From a virus: a stretch of DNA of 64,000 nt. The translations under genes were made by a program, and so were the position numbers. Under the pieces are notes generated by a model. It was not told where the DNA came from and searched no databases. It worked only from the letters and a program-made list of their open reading frames with translations. The first letter of the stretch is position 1. Each line of letters opens with the position of its first letter. This document shows positions 34,201-42,568 of this stretch, in pieces. The DNA lies in IMG/VR virus record IMGVR_UViG_3300007511_000001, positions 124,001 to 188,000 of that record; one strand, 5' to 3'.

Positions 34201-35752
34201 TCCTCTTTTTTCCTCTGGCATTATTACGGTTAGTGACCCCGCCGCTGAGTTTATGGGCGGGGCTAGCCAAATTGGGCAAGGAGTAAATACTGATTTTTAC
34301 TTCCCGTCAAAAGGAACTAATACTCTTGTATTAGAAAACTTGCCAGAAGGTGGAGCTGGATTTTTACTAGACAACTTGATGCAGCGGAGCGATACAATGG
34401 GCTCCTGGAAAGCACAAATTGCTAGTAGTTTCAAAGTAAATGAGACAGGTAACATACAGTTTGAAGATTTAAGAGATTCTGTTTACTCTTTAGTTTTTAA
34501 CAGTTTAGAATATGTAAGATATAACAGATACAACATAAAAGTAGGCGAAGAAAGAAATATTGTTCGTCTAATGCCAGCGGTTTCTCCTGCTTATGCTGTC
34601 ATTACCAGCGTTAGTATAGGTTTAGAATCATATAATTATTTAGATGATAGCATACCTAGATTACTTACTTACTCTGGAAACTCTACTAACATTTACATTA
34701 GTGGGTGCGATAGCGCAGATACATTACTAGCATTGGGTTCCGCAGGGGATGTTTGTAGATATTTGGACGATGCTAAAGTAGTCTTCAATGATATATCTAG
34801 TATAGATGCTGGCAATTACATAGTAACGCTAGCTACTGAAACTACAGATTTCCCCGTAAATACATACGTTGATTTTCTAAATGGCAGCGGAATCGGTGGA
34901 AGTCCTTATGTAACTTTAAACTGGAGACGAGATTTTACAAACCAGGTTCCACAACATTGGACTATTTTTTACAAATGGAGCGGAGTAGAGTGGCAATACA
35001 TAAACCATGTTGAGGGCAGTAGACTTACCGCAACTGTGAATGAGTTGTCCTTTGAAACGGAATATGAATTTAGAATAAGAGGTGTTGGGGTTAACTACCA
35101 AGGGGGTAGATGGAGCAATGTTGTAACTGTAACAACGCCAGCACAAGAGGGGGTTGCAGCTGAAGTGGATACTTCTAGTATAGAGGCAGATGTAGTATGC
35201 TTGAAGAAAATGGAAGATCTTAAACGTCAATTTGATCTTGCAGACTGGGCTTCTTATGCTCTTCTTGAAAACTTCTGTAATAGTGGTTTAAGAAACTACG
35301 AGGTAGATGTAGCTAGTCCTCTCGCAATCGTAGACAACGCAGTTACGTTCACGGGGGTATCTAGTAGTGGTATAGAATATACCTATACTTCAACATTGAC
35401 GGCTGTAGATGCTGGTGAAGAGATTGATCAATTCATGATACACTTAGAACCAGACGGCATGGATTTACTGGATACTAGTCCATATGTTAATACTTCTGTT
35501 ATTGCTACATTCTCTGGAGAATCCCCAGGTTACCACGAATGCTTAATGTTCTGGTCAAGTGGACTAGTAGCAGATATATACGAAGTGGGGGAAATATCCG
35601 GACTTAGTAATAACTATACTCATTTTGGTTATAAAGTAATAATGGAAGCTCACGTAGATGGTAAAACGGCATTAGGTTCCATAGATCGTGTCGGTGTATA
35701 TGTTAATCCCGCACCGACTGAGGGTGATGTGGAAACTCCAGTATTTGATTAA
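34190..35752 (+). CDS. FN3-containing structural protein
   Basis: 520 residues. A fibronectin type III domain is visible at about 240-325: VTLNWRRDF, WTIFYKWSGVEW, LSFETEYEFRIRGVG and WSNVVTVTTPAQ give the strand order and the conserved Trp/Tyr/Leu pattern. FN3 domains in phage tails bind carbohydrate or act as spacers. The parts on both sides are beta-rich and unassigned. Probably part of the distal tail. Confidence 0.6.
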   Translation: MALNPLFSSGIITVSDPAAEFMGGASQIGQGVNTDFYFPSKGTNTLVLENLPEGGAGFLLDNLMQRSDTMGSWKAQIASSFKVNETGNIQFEDLRDSVYSLVFNSLEYVRYNRYNIKVGEERNIVRLMPAVSPAYAVITSVSIGLESYNYLDDSIPRLLTYSGNSTNIYISGCDSADTLLALGSAGDVCRYLDDAKVVFNDISSIDAGNYIVTLATETTDFPVNTYVDFLNGSGIGGSPYVTLNWRRDFTNQVPQHWTIFYKWSGVEWQYINHVEGSRLTATVNELSFETEYEFRIRGVGVNYQGGRWSNVVTVTTPAQEGVAAEVDTSSIEADVVCLKKMEDLKRQFDLADWASYALLENFCNSGLRNYEVDVASPLAIVDNAVTFTGVSSSGIEYTYTSTLTAVDAGEEIDQFMIHLEPDGMDLLDTSPYVNTSVIATFSGESPGYHECLMFWSSGLVADIYEVGEISGLSNNYTHFGYKVIMEAHVDGKTALGSIDRVGVYVNPAPTEGDVETPVFD

Positions 35753-35763
35753 AGGTGTAAATT

Positions 35764-36117
35764 ATGGGTTATTATACTAAAGGTTATTTAAGTGAAAGTA
35801 CGCTTGGGCAACCTATATTTCCAAGTGATGCAACAGAGACAGATGTGCACATACCTTCTATGGATGGCGATAGTGATATATTAGATGAGTTATGGCTTTA
35901 TGCTGGTAATAGCGGAACAATAGATTCTACAGTTACTGTATTCTTTAGTGGCCAGTCCTCGTTCAATGTAGGTATACCTGCTAGCAATGGACTTGTGTTA
36001 GTACTACCAGGCTTACCAGTTGGTCTAGGAACCGACGTTAGTGTTATAGCCTCTGGCACAGAATTGGGAACTACTTTTTTTACAGGATATGTTAATAACA
36101 TAGATCAAACACTATGA
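35764..36117 (+). CDS. Small beta-rich structural protein
   Basis: 117 residues with a beta-sandwich pattern (SDILDELWLYAGNSG, TVTVFFSGQSSF, GLVLVLPGLPVGLG). AGGTG lies before the ATG. ATGA overlap with the next gene. Likely a virion decoration or fibre-associated protein by position; no family recognised. Confidence 0.5.
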   Translation: MGYYTKGYLSESTLGQPIFPSDATETDVHIPSMDGDSDILDELWLYAGNSGTIDSTVTVFFSGQSSFNVGIPASNGLVLVLPGLPVGLGTDVSVIASGTELGTTFFTGYVNNIDQTL

Positions 36118-36728
36118 GCGACCTGCAAATAGAAATAGCGGCTGAGATTCCGCAACACGTGGTACATATGTTTCAGGAAAAGTTTGATCCTGGAACAGCG
36201 GCTGTTGCTGCATCCGGTATTGGCCCCATGCATATAGGTACTTTTTTTAAACTAGACTATGTCGAGGGCAGCGAGGAATTAGAATGGAGTACTTCCGATT
36301 ATTTTGACGATAAAATATCTATAAATAGAGTTGTGATATCAGGGGGGCAAGAAGGAGAAACTACAAATATAGCAAAGCCTATTAGTGATACCGATCAATG
36401 TCTTATATACTATTCTCCGCAGGTATATACTGGTGGAAATTATAGGGACTTTAATTTTGCCTTTTGGGTTACATGTAGTGGAACCGGTGGCGATAAACAG
36501 TTGTCTTCTGCTGATAGAGGCACTGCACAGCAAATGGATTATATAATCTTCAGTGTACATTTTAGCGGTGTTGATTTCGCATGGAATGGGGTAGCAGATG
36601 AAACACCGGGTAGTCTTATAGAGGTAAATTCATATACTAGTATTGAAGATAGTAATAGAAATGAAGTAGAAGGAGACCCAATATATGCTATTACTTTTCC
36701 AGGCACCGCAACAGGAACTGTGTTATAA
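36114..36728 (+). CDS. Hypothetical virion protein
   Basis: 204 residues, beta-rich, no family recognised. It contains AVAASGIGPMHIGTFFKLDY and a C-terminal YAITFPGTATG. TAATG junction with the next gene. Position in the fibre cluster suggests a structural part. Confidence 0.45.
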   Translation: MSDLQIEIAAEIPQHVVHMFQEKFDPGTAAVAASGIGPMHIGTFFKLDYVEGSEELEWSTSDYFDDKISINRVVISGGQEGETTNIAKPISDTDQCLIYYSPQVYTGGNYRDFNFAFWVTCSGTGGDKQLSSADRGTAQQMDYIIFSVHFSGVDFAWNGVADETPGSLIEVNSYTSIEDSNRNEVEGDPIYAITFPGTATGTVL

Positions 36729-37270
36729 TGGCTGATTTTGTGTACATATATAAATTTCAAGTAGTTCAAGACCAGTTAAATCTTATAACTAGTTACAATG
36801 CCTCTGGAGCCTTTACTTTTTATGCAAGATTGGATCATACTAGCACTATTCGTCCTACGGTTACACACCTAGCGGACGGTATAGATGTTTATTTTAGATT
36901 TTATGACGAAAGCCTTGCAAACGAGCTTGAGATAAACGCAGGCGGAGTAACCTCCAGTCTATTTAACTTTGATAACCCTTATGCTAAAGCATGTTCGTAT
37001 ATGGAAGTTTCGCAAGATTTTGATTTCCAAGAACATATAGCCAAAGAAGCGTATGGAGAAGATATACAAAATTGGATAAGTGGTTTATCCCCCTATGATA
37101 AATCTGGAACTAAATTTGTAAATATTGTGCTTAGTGGAACACTGTTCGATGATGAGTCAGAAATGTGGGAAACCGATGATTCTTATGCATCGTTTAGTGT
37201 ATATGAAGATATAGATGCAAAAGAAACTGGTGGGTTTTTAGTGGTATATTCAGGAGTAGTACAAGAATGA
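36728..37270 (+). CDS. Hypothetical virion protein, DUF2341/LamG-adjacent type
   Basis: 180 residues. The N-terminal half (IRPTVTHLADGIDVYFRF, then ANELEINAGG) resembles the beta-sandwich pieces often placed before LamG domains in bacterial and phage surface proteins, but the match is loose. ATGA overlap with the LamG-like gene downstream supports joint function in adhesion. Confidence 0.45.
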   Translation: MADFVYIYKFQVVQDQLNLITSYNASGAFTFYARLDHTSTIRPTVTHLADGIDVYFRFYDESLANELEINAGGVTSSLFNFDNPYAKACSYMEVSQDFDFQEHIAKEAYGEDIQNWISGLSPYDKSGTKFVNIVLSGTLFDDESEMWETDDSYASFSVYEDIDAKETGGFLVVYSGVVQE

Positions 37271-38100
37271 GACGAACAAGAACCCCGGGGTTAATAGATT
37301 CTAACGCACAAGATTACCAAAATAAATATTCATTGTATTTTGATGGTTCTGGCGATAGGGTGTCTACAGGAGACTGGCATTTAGATCAACCTTTTTCTTT
37401 TGCAGTGTGGGCAAAAGCTGACGTTGAACCTCTAAGTACTAGCAGATCCCCAATATCAAAATATAGTACAACCGACAACCAACGATGCTGGATGTTATAT
37501 GCAAGCACTCACGACCCGTCTTTATTTTATTTTTATACCAGCAGTGACGGTGTTTGGAACAGTGAGTATGGTTATTCATATTACGCAGACACAGTACACT
37601 ATTCTAAATATTCATGGGATGTTCCAGGAGATGAGTGGTCACTTTGGAGTATGTCTTTTCATGCAAGTGGTATAACTATAGGTAGTACACACCATGCAAT
37701 AGATCTATTTAGAAACGGAAGACTAGAAATGCGGCAAAGTTGGAATGCTGCTTGGGGAGCACACGTGGTGCTTAATCCTAACAGTGCAGCTGAGGTGTGC
37801 ATAGGAGGCTCCTCTAATGGAAATTATGCATGGTTGGGTCATATAGCCGAGGCCGCTATATGGAGTGGTATAGCACTTGAGCCCGAAGACCACTCTAGTA
37901 TATGGGCAGCAAGGGGACAGGCAAACCTTTTACAATCTTTTGGGGACTATGATAAACAAGACTATTTGGAAGCCTGGTGGAAGATGGGTGACGGGCCAGA
38001 AGCTGCTACCGGAACTACTATCTACGACTGTTCTGGAAAGAATCACCACGGCACAATGGTGGGACCAGACGCAACAGATTATACACTGGATCATCCATAA
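37267..38100 (+). CDS. LamG/concanavalin-like adhesin
   Basis: 277 residues. The pattern YSLYFDGSGDRVSTGDW, FSFAVWAKADVEP, WSLWSMSFHASG, LFRNGRLEMR and GHIAEAAIWSGIALEPEDH, ending YDCSGKNHHGTMVG, is a textbook LamG-like jelly roll, a carbohydrate-binding fold used by fibres. It probably contributes to host-surface binding. TAATG junction with the next gene. Confidence 0.75.
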   Translation: MRRTRTPGLIDSNAQDYQNKYSLYFDGSGDRVSTGDWHLDQPFSFAVWAKADVEPLSTSRSPISKYSTTDNQRCWMLYASTHDPSLFYFYTSSDGVWNSEYGYSYYADTVHYSKYSWDVPGDEWSLWSMSFHASGITIGSTHHAIDLFRNGRLEMRQSWNAAWGAHVVLNPNSAAEVCIGGSSNGNYAWLGHIAEAAIWSGIALEPEDHSSIWAARGQANLLQSFGDYDKQDYLEAWWKMGDGPEAATGTTIYDCSGKNHHGTMVGPDATDYTLDHP

Positions 38101-38483
38101 TGCCTATTGCCGCAGCTGATAGACAGCGACCTGTTTATATTTATGTTATAATACCATTTGCGGAACTAACACGCGAAATGGTAACTTATTGTAGAATGGA
38201 TATGGGTAACGTACGACGTACAGTATCTGGTCCTGATCTGGTTCTATTAAAATATGTTATACCACATAATATGTTTAGGCCTTATACTAAGTATACACAT
38301 AGAGAAATATTAGAAATTTTAGATGCCCCAGAATGGGCCGGTACCGATACGCCGGAAGATATTATGGACCCAGAAACCGTTTGGGAATTACTGCAACGTT
38401 ATAATATTACAGATTATAACACATTATCTGGGGTCATAGACCAAAACTTTGATTTGCCCATTGCCACGTTGGGGAGACCCTAA
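38100..38483 (+). CDS. Hypothetical protein
   Basis: 127 residues with mixed alpha/beta pattern ([19 protein letters not shown], later [19 protein letters not shown]). It sits between the LamG-like gene and the collagen-like fibre gene and shares TAATG with the latter. It could be a fibre-assembly protein; no family recognised. Confidence 0.45.
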   Translation: MPIAAADRQRPVYIYVIIPFAELTREMVTYCRMDMGNVRRTVSGPDLVLLKYVIPHNMFRPYTKYTHREILEILDAPEWAGTDTPEDIMDPETVWELLQRYNITDYNTLSGVIDQNFDLPIATLGRP

Positions 38484-40129
38484 TGGCTTACATAGAAAAG
38501 AAAAGTACAGGCTATTACAAAAAGATTCTTGGAACAGGGGAAAGCGGTCCTGCGGGGGAACAAGGTCCAACTGGGCCAGAAGGAAGTACTGGTATTACAG
38601 GTCCTACAGGATCGTCCGGGGCAACTGGATCTGCCGGGAATACTGGAATAACTGGACCTACTGGAAATACAGGTGAATCTGGATATACAGGACCACAAGG
38701 ACAGATAGGACAAACAGGACCTACTGGATCAACAGGACCTTTCGGGCAAATAGGTAAAACTGGACCTACTGGTATAACAGGAACAGTTGGACCTACTGGA
38801 GATGCCGGTACATCTGGATATACTGGACCACAAGGACAAATAGGGGAAACAGGACCTACGGGAATAACTGGAGCTGCAGGTATAACGGGACCTACCGGAG
38901 ATGCCGGAAATACCGGAGATGCCGGAAATACCGGAGCAACAGGCGCAACCGGAAATACAGGCGCTAATGGTGCTACTGGTATAACGGGACCTACTGGAGA
39001 TGCCGGTACATCTGGATATACTGGACCACAAGGACAAATAGGGGAAACAGGACCTACTGGATCAACGGGTCCATTCGGGCAAATAGGTGAAACAGGACCT
39101 ACTGGTATAACAGGATCAGAAGGTACCGCCGGAATAACTGGTTCTGACGGTGTCGATGCTGCGTTGAGTTCCTGTGTTCTAGATTTAACTTTTGAGAATT
39201 TAAGTAATTATGGCGAAGACTCGTCTTTAATGGCAAACGACCTCACGTTAAGCGGAATAGACCCAGAAAGTGTATATACTATATACGGATCTGGCAGTGC
39301 CTTGTTTGACGACACTGACGATAATTGGCTATATGGAACCTTTGCCACCATGAAAAATGCTACTAGGGATTCATTGTTAGACCCAATAACTTTAGAAGCC
39401 ACGATATATAACCCGAACGTAGTAAAAATAACTTCACCTATTATATCATGCAGTCAGTACGAACTTCTTTATTCTGGGGCAGCTTCTGGAGAATGTATAA
39501 TTATTTTTAACCTGATAAAAGAAGGCGGAACAGATAACTTCGTAGAAGCTGAAGTTCCCTCTGGCCTTATCATGACAGGGGCAAGCGGCATACAGATGCA
39601 TATTGTTGCATCTCATAGTATTTATAACAGCGATGGGGGTTATAAATCAGGGGTATGGATCAACGGAGAGCTCATAACAAGTGAAACTAATACCATTGGA
39701 ATAGCACCCGCTACTGCTGGAGGCGGTCTTTACGTAGCTTGCGATATAAACGATAGGCGCAATGATAACTTAGTTTTAGACAATGTAAGAATATATAAAT
39801 CCAACTGTAGTGATTTACAAGCATTTAATTTATATCAAAATAGTTCGCATTATTTACCTACAAAATTACCTATTCTTGCATCTGGTGTGGATATAACTAC
39901 CACTTTAGCGCAGGATGGGCAGGCATTGTTTTGTACGGAGACTGTATTCAATAATTTATATTTGTACATATACGATGGTAATCGAAATAAGTGGTATAGA
40001 CACGGAACAGGACTTAAACCTGGTAATCCGCCGGGGTGGACAGGAAGTCATGTGGAAGGAAAGGGAGCAGACCCACCAAGTTATTATGAACAGGTAACTG
40101 ACGTGCTAATGACACAGATATTTAGCTAA
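38483..40129 (+). CDS. Collagen-like tail fibre with LamG-like head
   Basis: 548 residues. About residues 18-222 are Gly-X-Y repeats (many GPTG, ITG and TGPQGQIGE units), a collagen-type triple helix giving a trimeric shaft. The rest is a concanavalin/LamG-like jelly roll ([17 protein letters not shown], later [20 protein letters not shown]), the probable receptor-binding head, with a further C-terminal piece. The shaft DNA carries long direct repeats, which could change shaft length by recombination. A weak hairpin follows the stop. Confidence 0.85.
   Translation: MAYIEKKSTGYYKKILGTGESGPAGEQGPTGPEGSTGITGPTGSSGATGSAGNTGITGPTGNTGESGYTGPQGQIGQTGPTGSTGPFGQIGKTGPTGITGTVGPTGDAGTSGYTGPQGQIGETGPTGITGAAGITGPTGDAGNTGDAGNTGATGATGNTGANGATGITGPTGDAGTSGYTGPQGQIGETGPTGSTGPFGQIGETGPTGITGSEGTAGITGSDGVDAALSSCVLDLTFENLSNYGEDSSLMANDLTLSGIDPESVYTIYGSGSALFDDTDDNWLYGTFATMKNATRDSLLDPITLEATIYNPNVVKITSPIISCSQYELLYSGAASGECIIIFNLIKEGGTDNFVEAEVPSGLIMTGASGIQMHIVASHSIYNSDGGYKSGVWINGELITSETNTIGIAPATAGGGLYVACDINDRRNDNLVLDNVRIYKSNCSDLQAFNLYQNSSHYLPTKLPILASGVDITTTLAQDGQALFCTETVFNNLYLYIYDGNRNKWYRHGTGLKPGNPPGWTGSHVEGKGADPPSYYEQVTDVLMTQIFS
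38789..39057 (+). repeat. 71-bp direct repeats in the collagen-like shaft
   Basis: Bases 38789-38859 and 38987-39057 are identical over 71 bases, 198 bases apart (a multiple of 9, so the triplet phase is kept). Shorter GGACCTACTGG units recur throughout 38570-39115. Identity at DNA level, not only protein level, suggests recent duplication or gene conversion. Confidence 0.85.
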
Positions 40130-40130
40130 T

Positions 40131-40151
40131 TTTACGCCATAGTCGTAAAAA
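40131..40151 (+). terminator. Possible weak terminator after the fibre gene
   Basis: TTTTACG and CGTAAAA can form a seven-base stem with a seven-base loop directly after the fibre stop, followed by ATTT. It is AT-rich and lacks a long U-run, so it is weak; it lies just before a promoter. Confidence 0.35.
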
Positions 40152-40152
40152 T

Positions 40153-40181
40153 TTGACAGATTTTAATAGTAGGTTTATATT
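40153..40181 (+). promoter_or_regulatory. Sigma-70-type promoter before the endolysin
   Basis: TTGACA, 17 bases, TATATT. The -10 box ends only eight bases before the amidase ATG, and no Shine-Dalgarno site is present, so transcripts from it would be nearly leaderless. Confidence 0.7.
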
Positions 40182-40189
40182 TAATTAGA

Positions 40190-40702
40190 ATGAAAAATTT
40201 AATAAAAACACTAGCTTGGCATGAAACTAAAAAATGGGCAAAACGTCCTGTTTCTGCTATTGATAAAATAGTAGTTCACCAGACTGCCGGAGCTGGAACA
40301 ATAGAACAGATAAATGATTACCACGTAGGAACTACGAATAATCATATATCGCCAACTGGGTGCCCGCATATATGTTATCACTTTGTATTGGATAAGGATG
40401 GCAAAATTTGCCAAACAAATAGAATATCTGATTTAGTATGGCATGCTAAGGGCAGCAATTATCATAGTATAGGTATCATGGTGTTGGGCGATTTTAAAGG
40501 TCCAGACACGCATCTTGGCAATGATTATGTTACTGAAGAACAGTTAAAGGGCTTAGGTGTTTTACTGACTATACTTTGTGAAAAGTATGATATAGATAAA
40601 AATAATATAAAAGGGCATAACGAGGTTTCTGAAAATAAGCCTGACTGTCCTGGAATTGACATACAAGAATACATAAATACTCATTGGAGAAATGATGAAT
40701 AA
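40190..40702 (+). CDS. N-acetylmuramoyl-L-alanine amidase (endolysin)
   Basis: 170 residues, a single Amidase_2/PGRP domain like T7 lysozyme. Zinc ligands are H30 (VVHQTAG), H143 (GHNEV) and C153 (PDCPG); Y63 and the VWHAKG segment fit the active-site cleft. It cuts the bond between MurNAc and L-Ala in peptidoglycan. There is no signal peptide and no cell-wall-binding domain, so it would need a holin, which is not identified nearby. It overlaps the next gene by 11 bases. Confidence 0.92.
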   Translation: MKNLIKTLAWHETKKWAKRPVSAIDKIVVHQTAGAGTIEQINDYHVGTTNNHISPTGCPHICYHFVLDKDGKICQTNRISDLVWHAKGSNYHSIGIMVLGDFKGPDTHLGNDYVTEEQLKGLGVLLTILCEKYDIDKNNIKGHNEVSENKPDCPGIDIQEYINTHWRNDE

Positions 40703-41807
40703 GTTTTTGCATACCCTTTATGATATCACAGATGAAGCAACATCTGGCAATATCCAAAAGTTGGCAGAATTTATAGATGGTGTAAGTGTTTCATCGTCAG
40801 CGAGGAATGCAAAAATACCATCTATCGAGGAAATGGACGAGTTACCGGCTGATAATTGCGCGCTTACACTATTTGTTTCAGGCACGGGTGAAATTAAAAA
40901 GTTTGCACATCATAGGCCAGAGCTAGCAGAGTTAAATATAGCCATGCTACTAAAAAATCATGCTCAGCTTCCTGATGAAATCTGTAAAATAGCTTCGTAT
41001 AATTTATCTAGAGCTGCCGCAAGGTTTGAATTAGATTTTCCGGAAGAACTAGTTGAAATCACACCGGTAAACGCTCCTACATCTTTATTGAATGTGGATG
41101 ATATTAATGAGTTGGATTACATGCGTAAGCTAGCACGATATCGCGATAGTTTAGAATCTAAAAAAGACACTGGATCCTATGCTCTCCCGGGCAAGAAAAA
41201 AAGATATCCTCTTCATGACGAAAGTTACATCAAAACAGCCTGTGCTTATTTTGAGAAATATCAACACGAATTTAAAGCTATAGATAAACTTGCATTCTGT
41301 AAAAATACACAAGCGGCCGGCGATAGAGAAGATGTTCAAATAGAAGGCAGCCTGACTAAATTTGCAGAGCTCGATGAAACCAGGCTCAATCCTAATTTTG
41401 TGCTACATATTAAAAATAGGCAAAAATTATTAGCTGGTAACGAAGATGCAGTGCAGGTCTATGACGAACTATTAGAAAAATCTGCCGAATTTACTCCAGA
41501 AAAAACAGCGGAAGCTTTGGAAGCCGTAGATAAAAAATTCAAAGTACACAAACACTGGGGCGACAGAATTGAGGAACCCTTACTATCAACGCTGTCTCCG
41601 TTTGTAAAGGAAGCTAGTATATATCACGATGGTGTAAAAATAAGTTCTAGCTCTTTTAGTTCTTTACGTGGAAGAGATTTGAATGGTATAGTTGATACCT
41701 ATACTTTAGACGAGTTAACTTCCGGAACACCAGAATCTCTGGATGTTTTTCAATCTCTACCCATGCCAATAAAAGACGCTTTGGTGGAGAAACTTTCAGA
41801 TGAATAA
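40692..41807 (+). CDS. Phage protein with DUF6582-like segment
   Basis: 371 residues. The central YALPGKKKRYPLHDE, followed by a helix with YIKTACAYFEKY, resembles the short DUF6582-type segment found in phage head-region proteins. N- and C-terminal parts are helical and charged. The start has two adjacent ATGs. It lies between the endolysin and portal genes, so a role in head assembly is likely but unproven. Overlaps the next gene by eight bases. Confidence 0.5.
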   Translation: MMNKFLHTLYDITDEATSGNIQKLAEFIDGVSVSSSARNAKIPSIEEMDELPADNCALTLFVSGTGEIKKFAHHRPELAELNIAMLLKNHAQLPDEICKIASYNLSRAAARFELDFPEELVEITPVNAPTSLLNVDDINELDYMRKLARYRDSLESKKDTGSYALPGKKKRYPLHDESYIKTACAYFEKYQHEFKAIDKLAFCKNTQAAGDREDVQIEGSLTKFAELDETRLNPNFVLHIKNRQKLLAGNEDAVQVYDELLEKSAEFTPEKTAEALEAVDKKFKVHKHWGDRIEEPLLSTLSPFVKEASIYHDGVKISSSSFSSLRGRDLNGIVDTYTLDELTSGTPESLDVFQSLPMPIKDALVEKLSDE

Positions 41808-42123
41808 AAATAAAAAATACGTAGAAAATAGCAGGCCTCTTAGAGATTTAGGTATAGGAGCAACTGCTGGTGCTATTCAGGCTGGTGTTACCTTACCGTT
41901 TGATAAGTACGAGCAGCTTGTTACACGCGAAATTGCAAAAGGTAATAAAGTAAACTCACGAAAACTTCTAGGAGAAGCCTTCAAAGAAACTTTTGGCAAG
42001 CAATTTAAGCAAGAATATCTTAAAAAATATCCAGCACGCGCTGCAAAAAGTGCTTTGGGTATGGGGACTGCTTGGATGGTGGCAAGCCAAATAGCGAAAA
42101 AATTAGATGCTAAAGACAGATAA
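41800..42123 (+). CDS. Small basic protein with hydrophobic segments
   Basis: 107 residues. The N-terminal segment LGIGATAGAIQAGVTLPF and the C-terminal SALGMGTAWMVASQIAKKL are amphipathic or hydrophobic and Gly/Ala-rich, with a basic middle. It could be a membrane-active protein such as a holin-type accessory, given the endolysin 1.1 kb upstream, or a virion internal protein. No family recognised. It overlaps the next gene by 17 bases. Confidence 0.5.
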   Translation: MNKNKKYVENSRPLRDLGIGATAGAIQAGVTLPFDKYEQLVTREIAKGNKVNSRKLLGEAFKETFGKQFKQEYLKKYPARAAKSALGMGTAWMVASQIAKKLDAKDR

Positions 42124-42568
42124 TTACGAACCAGAGACAATCGATCATCTGTTCCCTGAACTGGACCAAACAGACAAAGAAAAACTTAATGCTCTTAAAG
42201 TTATTAAGAACGTTGACTCTTTCTTTGACGACATGCATATTTTTGAAAAATGCGTGCTAGCCGTAAATGATATAATTCCAGATTTTGGGTTTGTGGAAGG
42301 ATGCCAACCTGAACATATTTGGTATACAGTATCTTTGGCATCAAAGTTACGACCTAAAAAAAGCTATTCCTGGGAAGTGCAAAAGTACTGTCAATATTTA
42401 TTTAATGAAAACGGTGTTTATATTTATCCGCCACAATTTACTAAGCTAGATAATAATGTATTTAATACTATAATTGCCAAACTGCGCACCGTAATGTCAG
42501 GCCATCTAAATATACAGCGTGACAAATACTTAGCTATTCAGTTATATATAGAACGAAAGAATCAATAA
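42107..42568 (+). CDS. Hypothetical protein upstream of portal
   Basis: 153 residues, helical, acidic N-terminus (PETIDHLFPELDQTDKEK). No family recognised. It overlaps the portal start by one base (TAATG), suggesting head-related function and balanced expression with the portal. Confidence 0.5.
   Translation: MLKTDNYEPETIDHLFPELDQTDKEKLNALKVIKNVDSFFDDMHIFEKCVLAVNDIIPDFGFVEGCQPEHIWYTVSLASKLRPKKSYSWEVQKYCQYLFNENGVYIYPPQFTKLDNNVFNTIIAKLRTVMSGHLNIQRDKYLAIQLYIERKNQ

Noticed and set aside
38570-39115. Short repeated units that look like a CRISPR array or satellite
   Set aside because: The units are codons for Gly-X-Y collagen triplets in a long open frame; there are no fixed-length spacers. The repeat-rich minus-strand frames here are shadows.
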